Positions 31,827-43,650 of a stretch of DNA of 64,000 nt are shown here, one piece after another. Each line of letters starts with the position of its first letter. Position 1 is the stretch's first letter. The stretch comes from Protula sp. h YS-2021. Taxonomy: Eukaryota > Annelida > Polychaeta > Sabellida > Serpulidae. The notes beneath the pieces were generated by a model that worked only from the letters and a program-made list of their open reading frames with translations, was not told the origin of the DNA and did not search any database. The stretch covers positions 108,554,287-108,618,286 of the forward strand of contig OX457024.1 of the NCBI GenBank assembly GCA_949752745.1, read 5' to 3'. A program made the position numbers and the translations under genes.

Positions 31827-32606
31827 GCGCGCAGGCTTTGTATTATACAGCTGAGCTCTAGGATAGGACTTCGGCAAACCCTCATTGGTGACACTATTCC
31901 CTCAGCTCCTCAAATGTTTATATGCATGTGTGGGCGGTGGCTGAGGTGGCTCGTGTGTTGTGTCCGATTTTTGAGTCTTAATTTATTGATTTATCGATTG
32001 ATTGATTGATTGATTGATTGGTCTAATTATTGTGTACTTGACTGTTCCTGTATTGGAGCCTCTGCCGCGACCCGATTTCTTGCATCGTTCACAGCTGTGT
32101 GTGGAGAAGCAATTCGGGGAGGGGGGAGGGGGAGGTGCGGGGGGCGAGGAAGCAATTAGGTGAGGGGACTTGATCTCCTACGCAAGTCATTAGCTCTTTT
32201 CTTTCCTTACCTTTGCCGCCTGATAATCTCGTACAATTTCAAGTAAAAACAACACCTTTATTTTATTTATTTATTTATTTTTTGGCTGGCTTTTACTTTT
32301 TAAGAGCAAACCTGGATTTGATTGCACTCACCTGGTTCAACTAGTTTTGGATGACAAATGGTAGTACGCTTCTCTCCATTGCCTATTTTTTATTTATCTT
32401 TTTACATTTTTTACACTACAGATTAGAAGAAAAACACTCTCTTCTCAGACTGGCAACGCATGTTGTGTCAATCTGGGTAGCAGTTACTTCACCGGAAGTA
32501 TTTATTTGCGCACGATGCTGATTATGGAATTGCAAAGCTGGTTACAATCACAGAATAAAAGCAATAATCAGTAGGAATATCATTTATTTATTTATTAGTA
32601 TTGCTA

Positions 32607-32644
<38 letters not shown>

Positions 32645-33419
32645 GGCTAATTCATATCGATCTTATACCACTGCAGAATGGCTGGAGCTCAGAAAACGGG
32701 CCATACTTCTTGTTTATATGGCTTCTTTATATACGTAGATGACCGAAAACGAACAACAGTTTCTAAAGCCTATTTATAATCCTAGATGGAGGATATGGTG
32801 AACCGTATCAGTCGCTCTAGTTCTGCAAATATCTTCCCCATATTACTGAGGATTGTGGTCAATTGGAAAGGGCTAACAGCAGCGTGGGTTGCACTGATGA
32901 TCTCATAACAGCTGTGCTAACAGACGCATATCATAGAACAGGACCTCATGGCGCACTAATACCAACCGTCGGCGATGAAAAACAGCAGAAAGTAGTATCG
33001 TAAAAAATAATCCCGTACTTAGAACCCTTTAACCAATTTTCTTTCAAATGTGATCATTGATTTTTTATGTATTTATTTATTTTTTGTTTTAGACGAATAG
33101 AAATAAGGAAAAACCTGTGTGAAAAAAGCCTGTATTTCAAGCTCCGCCCAGCAACTCCAGGAATATTTTTATTAAATACTATTAATAAACAAAGCCATGA
33201 CAGGCATGTTTATGTTTGTTACGGACACCAAAGAAAACAATTCCAGACGCTGTTTTGTTTAATCCCCGCACTGCTTGCCTTAGAAAAATAGCGACATAAT
33301 TAGTTCTTTCTCTAGGTTTACTCTGCACCTTACCTTGACCTTATGCATTGAGCAGATTATGATAGATTGATAGATTAAGGTGCAAAAATCCTTCCTCTTC
33401 TTCCCACTCGCATCACAGG
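31827..33419. other. no gene recognised
   Basis: AT-rich, with short GATT, ATTT and (ATT)n microsatellites (31985-32020, 32262-32280, 32610-32644). No convincing exon. Confidence 0.5.
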
Positions 33420-33522
33420 TTGAACTAGGGCGGATAGAAGGCACTGACCTCGACTACATGCAAAGAGCCGACTGGAATTTCTCACTAATAGGGGTAATCA
33501 CGGCGGAAAGATCTTATGTACG
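33420..33522 (+). CDS. weak candidate exon, unknown protein
   Basis: A strong pyrimidine tract and acceptor (ccactcgcatcacag) precede a fully open stretch, VELGRIEGTDLDYMQRADWN onward to ERSYV, ending at a donor-like ACG/gtaaag. Its end phase does not match the candidate at 34298, so the two are not directly joined. No family recognised. Confidence 0.25.
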
Positions 33523-34297
33523 GTAAAGTGCGTTCAGCATTTAACCTTTTTCCCCCGCTCTCTTTCTTCTTTTTTTCTGCAGTTTATAAAGTACAAAACC
33601 AAGCCGGGACAAAAACTAAATGACATTTATTATATATATAATAATTAACCAGATCCTATTGGTGAATTTGCAGTCTTTGATCCCATTAAATAATGCCAAA
33701 AGTGAGTAAGGGAAGAGCCAAAAAAAACGGGTACGCATAGAACTATGTGTAAATACCAAACACATACTTTTACGGCGGGCTGTTCCATCTAGTAATCATA
33801 ATCCAATGCAGACATGAAAAGTCTAATGCCCGCTGTTCCATCTGTTTAATGCGCTTGATTACTAATATGTCATACTTTGTGACGCAGCTGTTCCAAGAAC
33901 TAACATCGATTCACTACAAACTTGAGCACTCTAAGACGGCTGTTCCACTTAATAACAGTTAACCACTACTGACAAGACAATTAATTTGCGACAATATGGC
34001 AGTATACTTTCTTGTATGTAAAATCCAAACAAACACCATACAAAATGGCCAATACAGGTATTTATTTTGAAACATATCAGGCCCTACGGAACGTTGTTTT
34101 GTTTGTAACCTATTAAAGTAGTTCAGTCTGGGACAGAGAAATCGTGTTTGTGCCGCCACTTTTTAAGTTTCTCATTAAATCTCTCATTCCCAGGTGATTT
34201 ATTTCGCCGCTGCGAACTGCACTAATTTGCCCCTTAATCAACCGCCAACACTCACAGCATGCAAAAGACAATTGTTTTCTCTCTCTTTCACCTCCAG

Positions 34298-34587
34298 GTA
34301 CCATAGAATGCCAATTTGTAAACGGTCAAGGCAATATTCCCAATGTAATTAGCCAATATACTGAAGGTCCGGTAAAGATAGTCCGAGTAGATAAGAGCCA
34401 GCGTCCGGTAGATTCCATCACTGACGCTCTGATGCTAAATACCAGTAGTGGCATGCCAGGCATAGAATCTATATCGCCAATACATTACAGTCTGCACGAC
34501 GCAGCGGAGATGCTAATCACAGCCGTCATACAGCCTATACAGGCGGCGTTGACGGACAGATTGCGTTACGAGGCAGGATGCGTGCAT
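34298..34587 (+). CDS. candidate exon, unknown protein
   Basis: Acceptor tctctttcacctccag/GTACC (two-base start), then an open frame TIECQFVNGQGNIPNVISQY, TEGPVKIVRVDKSQRPVDSI, and HYSLHDAAEMLITAVIQPIQ. The frame stays open to 34797, but beyond about 34590 it enters two copies of a GC-rich ~66-bp repeat (GTCCCGGGCC), so the donor is guessed as CAT/gtaatg. The composition is protein-like; I cannot name a family. Confidence 0.35.
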
Positions 34588-34589
34588 GT

Positions 34590-34720
34590 AATGTGGCCCG
34601 CACTACGCGTGGGCTTGCTCGCGTCCCGGGCCACGATGAGAGCATGCAATGTGTTCCGCACTGGGCGCGGACTGGATTGCGTCCCGGGCCGGGATGAGAG
34701 CACACACGAGGCGCCAGCTG
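34590..34720. repeat. two copies of a ~66-bp GC-rich unit
   Basis: Direct copies containing GCATGYAATGTG, GTCCCGGGCC and GATGAGAGCA. Confidence 0.75.
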
Positions 34721-34797
34721 GATTCAGTATTAAACCTTTGATCACACACGCAGCTCACATTTATTTCTCCCATAAACAAATAATTATCTCATTATAA

Positions 34798-35761
34798 AAT
34801 CCCCCCAATCTTAAGCTTAAATCTGCTTTCCATATAGGTCTACGTAAAAGAAACGAGGCTGAGGCCTGGATTGACGAATTTGGCCCGAGTTATTATATGA
34901 AATAAAACTCATTCTTGTTGATTTAATGGAATTCAAGCGATAAATAGACAGAATAGAAGTGCATGAGATGAGGTAGTGAATAATAATGAATAATAATGAT
35001 ACGTACATCAGACACTTCTAGCTATGAATAACCACTGCGAAATGATGTATCATGGAGTGCTATCGCCATGAAGGAAAACATTCCATAAGATGCATCATAC
35101 TGTCTAGCTTTAAATCATGGGCATCTATGAAAAGAATAATGTTTGCTGTAAGAAATTTGCTGCATATCCGCGTAAAGGACATAATTAAAAACGATGAAGC
35201 GTTCCATTTACGTTCGTCATTCGCGGGAAATCGGGTGATTTGCAGACGTTTTCGACTTACTCATGTGCAGAGCATTCCATAATTAATCCACTGTGGAATG
35301 GTGGTATGAAGAAATACGCACTTCTTCTCAATTGGAACGAACCAAAATGTGGGGTGGGGTGGGGTGGTTGGGGGGGGGGGGGGGGTAGGGTGTGTGTGGG
35401 AGCGAGGAAATACAATTTGAGCAAAGTACCAAAAGTTGTAGAGATGATTTGAATGTGTGTAGCGCATGGATTTTCATTTTTTTATCCGGCGGTCACGTGA
35501 TATTTATTTATCTTTACGATTTCTATTTCGCAGTAGCCAAAATTTTAAGCTTCACTTCCGGTCTTTTTTTATTCCTCGGGTTGGACTGTCATGGCTGCCT
35601 CTTCCGGCGAGCGATAATAGAGCCTCGTTGTTATTTCGTTCGTCTCCTATACAAGACTACAGAGAGAGAGGTGAAGAAAATATATGTGGTCTTTGCAACA
35701 GAATCATAACCTTTTCGCCGCTTTCTCTGTGGCGCCTCCGTGACTATGTGCAGCGTCTGTG

Positions 35762-35762
<1 letters not shown>
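34798..35762. other. no gene recognised
   Basis: Contains a G-run (35365-35385). The stretch near 35590-35615 (GTCATGGCTGCCTCTTCCGG, GAGCGATAAT) resembles the subterminal part of the TIR element at 40421-42533. Confidence 0.45.

Positions 35763-35846
<84 letters not shown>
35763..35846. repeat. (TA)n microsatellite
   Basis: Over 40 uninterrupted TA units. Confidence 0.98.
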
Positions 35847-35848
<2 letters not shown>

Positions 35849-36815
35849 TACTATTATTATTATTATTCATAGTAAATGCTGCTATAGTTACATTATAGAA
35901 ATGTTATTGTCGCGACGAACAAACAAAAAACCATTTTTGCACAGGTTCAACATTATTGGCACAACTTCTCAAACCCCGATACAGGTAAATTGTTATTAAT
36001 TACTATAAGCACGACCTCGGATTTTAGAGGATTATGGGAATCAAAACAACGTCCATCTCTCGACGTTGGATAGACGTCAAACAACGTACATCTAACTCCA
36101 GGATCCAGAATCACAGGGTTGTTCCTTCTCCAGAGTATAGCCTGGGTCAGCGGGTAATTTTGGATGTGTATCAAGTCAATGTTCATGAGTAAGTTTCAAC
36201 AGTACGTGGGAAAAAGCTGAGATGCTCCTGAAATTCGCATATTTTACGTTTTCAATTTGGCCTGTTATCCAAGCTACCTGTCATGGCTTCCATTTCCGGT
36301 GAGTGATAACACGATGATATGAGACGGAATATTTCTTGGGGGGAATAGACTCCATTTCTATTTTCCAAGAAATATTCCGACGTCGATTTGTTGAAATCTA
36401 AACAACAGACGGATCTAACCAAGCGAATGAGGCACAGGCATCGGTTGCTCTCATGTTACAAGGCCAATACCTGCATGGCGCAAAAAAGATCAGGCAAAAA
36501 CCGAGAGGCTCTCACAAGAGGAAGGAAGAGGGAAACATGTGACCTCTTGTGTCTTTGCATTCTTCGCTATTCTTATTCTCTGAATTTTTTGTTTTTGTTT
36601 TTGTTTTTATTTTTGTTTTTTTTTTTGTTGACAAATATGTGTTCAGAATAAAAAAAAAAAAAAAACTACAAGAGAAAGGACGTCTTTGAGTCGGGTGGTA
36701 TATTTGTATATTTGTATATTCGTATATTTGTATGACGTGACGCATTTATGGGATACAGTAGTTCCAGGGGCACACATAGGACCCGGGGCGAGGAAGGCAG
36801 GGGGTACACGCCCTT
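35847..36815. other. no gene recognised; TIR-family fragment
   Basis: Near 36280-36310 GTCATGGCTTCCATTTCCGG then GAGTGATAAC again resembles the 40421-42533 element. A (TTTTTG)n/A-run lies at 36585-36665. Confidence 0.45.
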
Positions 36816-37760
36816 CCCGAACACTCGCGTAACGTCGGGCCGACGTCGGAACGGTATAAACCAGGTCGGAAAACGTCGGCATCGGCTTCGATGCATCGGT
36901 AATGCATCGGTTATAGGTTGGCAATAGTCGAATTTCCATTTTTTTCTCATTCGTCGGAAGTTCATCGGTTACCGACGTTGGCCCGATGATTATTTTCCTC
37001 AGTTTAATAGATGTTGGCAAATATTCATCGGGCCGACATCTTTTTCCGACGAACTTCCGACCAATTGGGAATTTTTTTTGCTAAAAATATTATATTCATA
37101 TATTACACGTATTTCTCAATGCATATATTATACATATATTTTTATGCATTGGTTATGCGTTGGAAATAGATTAACTTCCGACCAATGGTAAAAAAATGAA
37201 ACGGATATTGCATACGTATATTCGATGTATTTACTTATACGTACATTATACATATATTTGTATATGTTGGCCCAACGTCTGACATAGACGTACTTCCGAC
37301 GGAACAAAACTTAATTGTTTTTGAAAAAGATATTACTGATGTATAACCGACGGATTACAATAATCGTATAATATACAAATATATCACTGCATCGGCTATA
37401 CGTCGGAAATATACCGAATTCCGACGAAAATTAATTTTTTTATTTAAGATATTACAAGCATGTAACATGCGTATAAAATATACGCATATTATACATATAG
37501 TTATATTTGTCGGTGAAACGTCGGAAATATACCGATTTCCAATGGATCTCAAATATATCACTACATCGGCTATACGTCGGAAATATACCAAATTCCTATG
37601 AAAACTAATGTTTTTATTTGAGATATTACAAGCATGTAATATGCGTATAAAAATATACGCATATTATACATAGAGTTATATTTGTCGGTGAAACGTTGGA
37701 AATATACCCATTTCCAATGGATCTCTAAATTTGTGTATTTCACGCATAACTTGAAATGAA

Positions 37761-37763
<3 letters not shown>

Positions 37764-37837
<74 letters not shown>
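37764..37837. repeat. (TA)n microsatellite
   Basis: About 37 TA units inside the TIR element. Confidence 0.97.
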
Positions 37838-37851
<14 letters not shown>

Positions 37852-38177
37852 GCGTTGTGTACGAGTGCTCCACATATTCCACAGCGTCGGAAAAAAGATG
37901 CCGATATTGCCAACGCGTATTATACGTATTTTTTTAAACGTCTATAAAACGTATATTTTCCTATGTATAAACGGCGTCTGAAATACATCGGAAAAAAGAT
38001 GCCGATATTGCAATCGTATATTATACGTATTTTTTATACGTCTATAAAACGCATATTTTCCGATGCTTATTCGGCGTCGGAAATTTATCGATTGACGTTT
38101 TGTAGGGGACATTATGAAGAATCAATAGTGGTGCATTATGAATATACTTGAAAATTATCATTTGCCTCAATAAACTA

Positions 38178-38250
38178 GCCCCAGCCGCCGTGGAGTAGAG
38201 GTATGTTCCGCGCCTAGGATGCAAGAGGTCCCCGGTTCAAACCCGAGTAA
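38178..38250 (+). pseudogene. tRNA-Pro(AGG)-like sequence
   Basis: GTAGAGGTATGTTCCGCGCC, TAGGATGCAAGAGGTC and CCGGTTCAAACCCG follow the tRNA-Pro layout, with AGG in the anticodon place. The acceptor stem does not close with the flanks, so it is a relic or SINE head within the TIR element. Confidence 0.6.
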
Positions 38251-38676
38251 GTACTAGTGTTCAGTTGCAATATATAGATATGCTATGTTGTATATTGATA
38301 TGCTATGGTGTATGTATGAATATGTGAATCATGAATGGTTGGTAAAGGTTCAATGGGTCAGTTAAGGTTTGAAACAATTTTTTTACGTATAAAAATCATC
38401 GGAAGTTCGTCGGAAATGCATCGGAATATAAACGTGTAACCGACGTATAGCCGACGGTTGGTATCCGACGTCGAAGAGTTTGTAGGGATATTTCCGACGG
38501 TGGCCCGACGTATTAAAGATATATCGGCCCGATGTATATCCGATGTACGAAGCCGCTATATCTATTATGCGTCGGGCCATAGTTAATCCTATGTGCAACC
38601 GATACATCGGCCGACGAAGTTGCCGATATTGCCGATCTAGTATAGATGTATTTTAGACGTTACGCGAGTGTTCGGG

Positions 38677-40420
38677 TTGTGACCCCTCCCGCCCCGACCC
38701 CCCCCCCCCCCCGCTGCTTCTGCCAATTCGATAATGTGTGTTGCGTTCGAGAAGAACCATGGTCTTTGCTAGCTGTGGTGTGATACACCGCCCTCCGACA
38801 GTAGTCTCTTGAACATCACAGAAGTTGATAATTCTTAAATTATATAGAGCCTGTTCTTTGCGAATCGCTGTATGAATAGATAGAGGTGTTAGTTTATATC
38901 TCTCAGTGTCATACACCACAAATTGACTATAATATGAAAAACAGTCGCATCGAAATGGCGAATCTGGGATAGCAATTGACTATATTTTTACTGTCAATCA
39001 ACTGAAGACTGATCTACCCACCCGACCAATAATGCACGTAGAACTGCATGTCACTCTATCACATCCTGCTGTAGCAATTAGAATACCTACAAAATGCCAG
39101 GCACTGATCTTTCAACTACCTTTCCCAATTGCCGAGGCTCAAGCATATGTGGGGAGCGTAGCCACATGTTTTTGCCAATTCCAAGGTCACGTGAGGAGAA
39201 AAGCAGAAGAAGAAACGCTCAGCCAATGAGATGCGAGTTAGACACGGGGGGCATTACGTAGTGCTAGACCACACGAAACTGTTATGTACGCTCATGAGGT
39301 GGCGAAATGAGAGAAGATATACGAAACGCCATAGACATACTTAGATTTAGACGAAACAAGTTTCGGAAATGAGGTTTTCTCGCATTTCGCTTAACCGGCA
39401 GACACTTGGTATTTTGAGGTCTGTCTGACATCTTGTGCTGGGGATTGGGAACACTCATTGACCGAATGACAATCATACATCCCCATGTTTACTGGGGCGT
39501 TGTTTTGCTATGAAAATTCAATCATGTCAACTGGTCGTTGTGGCGTCGGTCCTCCAACTTAAAATCCACGAAAAAACTGTCGTGCCAAAATAAGTCAAAT
39601 AATAAAAGAATGACGTATTTACTGAAACAATGGCAGGGAGATCTGTGTTGGTGTTGGAAGATATTTAAAGGGGTTACTACCAAGTAGTACTTAAGAATTT
39701 AATACTCACAGATTTAGTACTTACTAATCCATATTTATTATTTAGTCTGAACCAACATAGAGTTGCGTTGACCAGTCAACAACTAGTCAACATTGTCGTC
39801 GTGTTGACCTAATTTAAGTCAATATCTGCTTTATTATAGAGCTGTGTGTCAGAATGAACAAATAAAACGTTAATGTTTTACACATATTTGTTACATTTAA
39901 GATGTGGTTACCATATGATACACGTATAACCACAATATACACATAAATATTACCATATGATACACATATTGTCTTATGATGAACACATTACCATATGGCA
40001 TACATATTGCCATGTGATATAAAACTGCATGTCTCGACACAAGTTTACTGCATGGTCAAATTTTATTTTATGATTGCCATGTGATTATCATACGGGGAAC
40101 ACGTATGGCAAAAAATACAGTAACTATATAGAAAAGGTGACTTATGGTGAGCAAGTGGTTATCCTACACGTTCGACACATGTTGGCCCATAAATAGTGGC
40201 AACGTTATACATCACGTAGCCATGTATAGAGTCAGTCACCTATTCACCATATGGATACTGTATAAATTAGAAAGCACATGGTGACCATGTAAACATGTAT
40301 TAATTTAATCTTAATTTGTAAGATGCTCTTAAAGTTCGGTAAATTGTTGCAATGTTAATGTGACAGAACTTGAAATGTAATCACAATATTATTGAAATGT
40401 ACTTATTTGAATGTCAGGAA
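38677..40420. other. no gene recognised
   Basis: Includes a C run (38698-38712), an inverted copy of the AGCAGATATTGAC dispersed repeat (39790-39835), and a degenerate CCATATGATACACATAT repeat (39910-40030). Confidence 0.5.
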
Positions 40421-42533
40421 CCAGTAAGAATTCTAAGGTTGATCCAACGTTGATTTGAGGTTGCACTGTAGATCCGACCGAACCACAATATCAACTCTGG
40501 TTGTACTTAGGTTTTGGTTGGTAGCGTCCACAGATCAACGTCTTATCGACGTGTTTGACACAACGTTGAACAGACGTTACGTCAGTAACGTTGCTTAAAC
40601 GTTGCTTTTGTTACCTACCAAAGCGCAACGCCTAATAAACGTCTTTTATGCAAATTGGAATAAATGTTGGAAAATAAAAGTTGGACAGACGTCGAAAAAT
40701 CAACGCTGCATAGACGTAGGATGCCCAACCGAAAAACAACATCCCCATGTTATCGCTCCCCGAAAATGGTAGCCAATGGTGACTTCGTAAATAAAAAGTA
40801 ACAAGGACGAAAAACATGAGAATTTCAAACATCATCCCACCTACCTTTAAAAAAATATTCATGAAAATTGACTTCATACATGTTCTGCGAAAGCGAGCAA
40901 CCCAGGCATGGGGTACAGCGATGGAGGGGGAACCACACTATGATGGCCGCTTTCAAGATGGCTATTCTAGATTATTTTTGTCGCGATGTCTATTCTTTGT
41001 CGCTTTCCTGACGTCCATGCAACGTCGGGAGATGGCTACGGCTACAATTTGCATACTTGACGCAATGTTGATTAGACGTTGATTAGACGTCGAATTTGTG
41101 ACGTCAATCCAATGTTAGAAAGCAGACTGTGTTTCAACATCCATAAAAAAACCCACACCAGACGTTGATCCGACGCCGAGTGCGACGTCTATCCAATGCA
41201 AAGTGGGAAATAAAGCCTGCTATGGCACTGAACTGAATGATCTGATTTCCGGAACGGTCATGCGGATTTTAAAAGTGGTCTTATTTGTGAAGTGATCCAA
41301 TCTGCGAAGTGGTCTTGCTGAAAATATTTGTATGAGATTCACCGATATGTGGGTATGTGCGATTCACCTGATTATGGTTCTGTAGTATTCGCTTGTATGT
41401 GGTTATATGGAATCCACCTGTATGTGGTTATAGATATGCACATAACACATACTGAAAAACTAGACTCGGTTGCCGAGTGGTTAGCAACACAAAGAAGAGC
41501 ACATACAGCTTCTCGCTAGAAATTAATAACGATAGTCTAAAAGCCTTCAACAAAACAACTCAAGTTTATTATGACCCTGAGTTCGTTCTAATAAACAGAA
41601 TAAAGCCGGCAGATACAAAATAGCGTAACACAATAACCACCTTTTTGACGCTGATCTTTTACTAGCAGCTGTATTTTGTGTGTTACAGTTTACTGTGCTA
41701 GATTCTGGAAGCTCAGCGCTGGATTCTCAATGCATTCTGTTGTGTAGCGATAATTCGCTCACCCAAGTATTAAGCACTTCCCCTGTAGCATTGTGAAGTT
41801 GCAGCCGAAGTCGGATCAGCTGTGGGTTTTGGTTGTTTATGGACGTCGAAACAACGTCTGCTTTCTGACGTTCGATAGGCGTCGATTATCTTATATCTAA
41901 TCAACGTTGCGTAAAGCTAGCAAATGAAAGTTGAAACAACGTTGCATAGACGTCGGGGGAGACGCGTTCTGTATATAGACGTGGGGAGAAATTAACCTAG
42001 AATTGCCATCAAGACAGCGACAATCAGGGTGGTCTCCCTTCCGCCACAGTACCGCCACAGTATCGCCAGCCCAGGATCATCCGCCACCGCAGGATATTAC
42101 AAAGTCGATTTCCATGAATATCTTTCAAAGGTTGGTAGGGGAAATTTTGCGTACATTTTTCATCCTCGTTTTCATCTACTTTATAAAGAGACCTGTCATG
42201 GTTACCATTTCCGATGAGCGATAATATGAGGAGGTTTCTTGGTTGTGTATACGACATCTATACACTGTCGATTTCCGATGTCTATCGAGCGTTACACCAA
42301 GGACATTGATTAGAAGTCGAAGAAAGTTGTGTTTTGGTTGCGATCAAAGGATAGTCTGAACAATGTTGTATTCCATACATCTATTCAATGTTGTGTCATA
42401 GACGTTGATTAGACGTTGATCCTTAGTTACGACCAATTACAACCAAAGTACAACCAGAGTTAATGTTATGGTATGGTTGGATCGACGTCGCAACCTCAAA
42501 TCGATGTTGGATCGACCTTAGAATGTTTTCTGG
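40421..42533. mobile_element. 2.1-kb TIR element rich in AACGTT words
   Basis: Inverted ends CCAGWAARMATTCTAAGGTY followed by GATCCAAC and GATTTGAGGTTGC extend inward for several hundred bases (40421-40890 against 42095-42533, with gaps). Short ORFs inside (40632-40877, 42003-42224) are mirror copies of one terminal segment, not a protein. Non-autonomous. Confidence 0.75.
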
Positions 42534-43318
42534 GTAGATCTAGTGCTGCTTAAAACGTTGAACATCCTGAAAACCTCCCCAGGTAAGTATTAACAATAGA
42601 TGCCCCAAACATACCGACTTCTGATTCAACATGACGTCACAGGTCACTCACGTAATTAATGTAACACGTCATAAGTTAGTCACGTAATTAACGTCACATA
42701 ACGCCATAATTCACTCAAGCAATATAACGTCATGAATGATTAACGTGGTTGACGTAGCATTACGTCATGAATCAAAGACGCTATGGATATAAAATAACGA
42801 TATAAATGATTCACGTCATTGACGTAACATTACGCAACAGATCATTTAGCCAATTAACGCAACATAACAAACTTAGCCTAAGATTTAGGAAGAGAAAATT
42901 TTCCAATCAGAGTAATAACTGCCTTGACTGGTAACGAAATCCGCTTTTCTGCCATATTCATTATACTCGCGTAAAAACAGTATGTAAAATTCCATAGCAT
43001 CTTAATTCTTGAAACTAGACAAAAATAGCAAAGAACATTTGCGCAAAATGCGAAGTTTGTCCTCATAAAACAATGTTCTTACTTACGTGGTTGACTACAG
43101 GTCAAATTATTGCAAAATAAATAATGGTTTTGCTAAATACCACACTGATATAAATCATATCTGAGCAAAAACTCTATGACCTACGAGTGTGCAATACACG
43201 AAATACAGCGAATATATCTGAAGAAAACGCAGTCCACACACAAACATAGGTTTTAATTTAAATGTATGATGAATATTCTTATTATTATTGCTAACATATA
43301 TATATATTGGTTGTATCA
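42534..43318. other. no gene recognised
   Basis: AT-rich, with loose repeats of TAATTAACGTAACAT type at 42640-42860. Confidence 0.5.
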
Positions 43319-43650
43319 CATGTGGTTGTATATGATTACTTACTGTGCTTTTTGGGGGCATTGGTCGTGTCACATGTGGTTGTATATGATTACTTACTGT
43401 GATTTTTGGGGGCATTGGTCGTGTCACATGTGGTTGAATATGATTACTTACTGTGCTTTTTTGGGGTATTGGTCGTGTTACGTGTGGTTGTATATGATTA
43501 CTTACTGTACTTTTTGGGGGCATTGGTCGTGTTACATGTGGTTGTATATGATTACTTACTGTGCTTTTTGGGGGCATTTGTCGTGTTAAATGTGGTTGTA
43601 TATGATTACTTACTGTGCTTTTTGGGGGCATTGGTCGTGTCACATGTGAC
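43319..43650. repeat. 54-bp tandem repeat
   Basis: Six units containing CATGTGGTTGTATATGATTA and GGGGGCATTGGTCGTGT. Confidence 0.95.

Larger units (their letters stand above)
36816..38676. mobile_element. 1.9-kb non-autonomous TIR element with CGTCGG-rich interior
   Basis: The ends are inverted copies of CCCGAACACTCGCGTAACGT (36816 and, inverted, ending 38676). The interior is dense in short CCGACG/CGTCGG words and ATATAC stretches, and includes a (TA)n tract and a tRNA-Pro-like relic. No coding capacity and no clear target duplication. Confidence 0.75.

Noticed and set aside
37355..38607. Short minus-strand ORFs rich in Arg/Ile/Tyr
   Set aside because: Translations of the CGTCGG/ATATAC words of a TIR element.
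41465..41490. Box-A-like GTTGCCGAGTGGTTAGCAAC
   Set aside because: No box B or cloverleaf follows.
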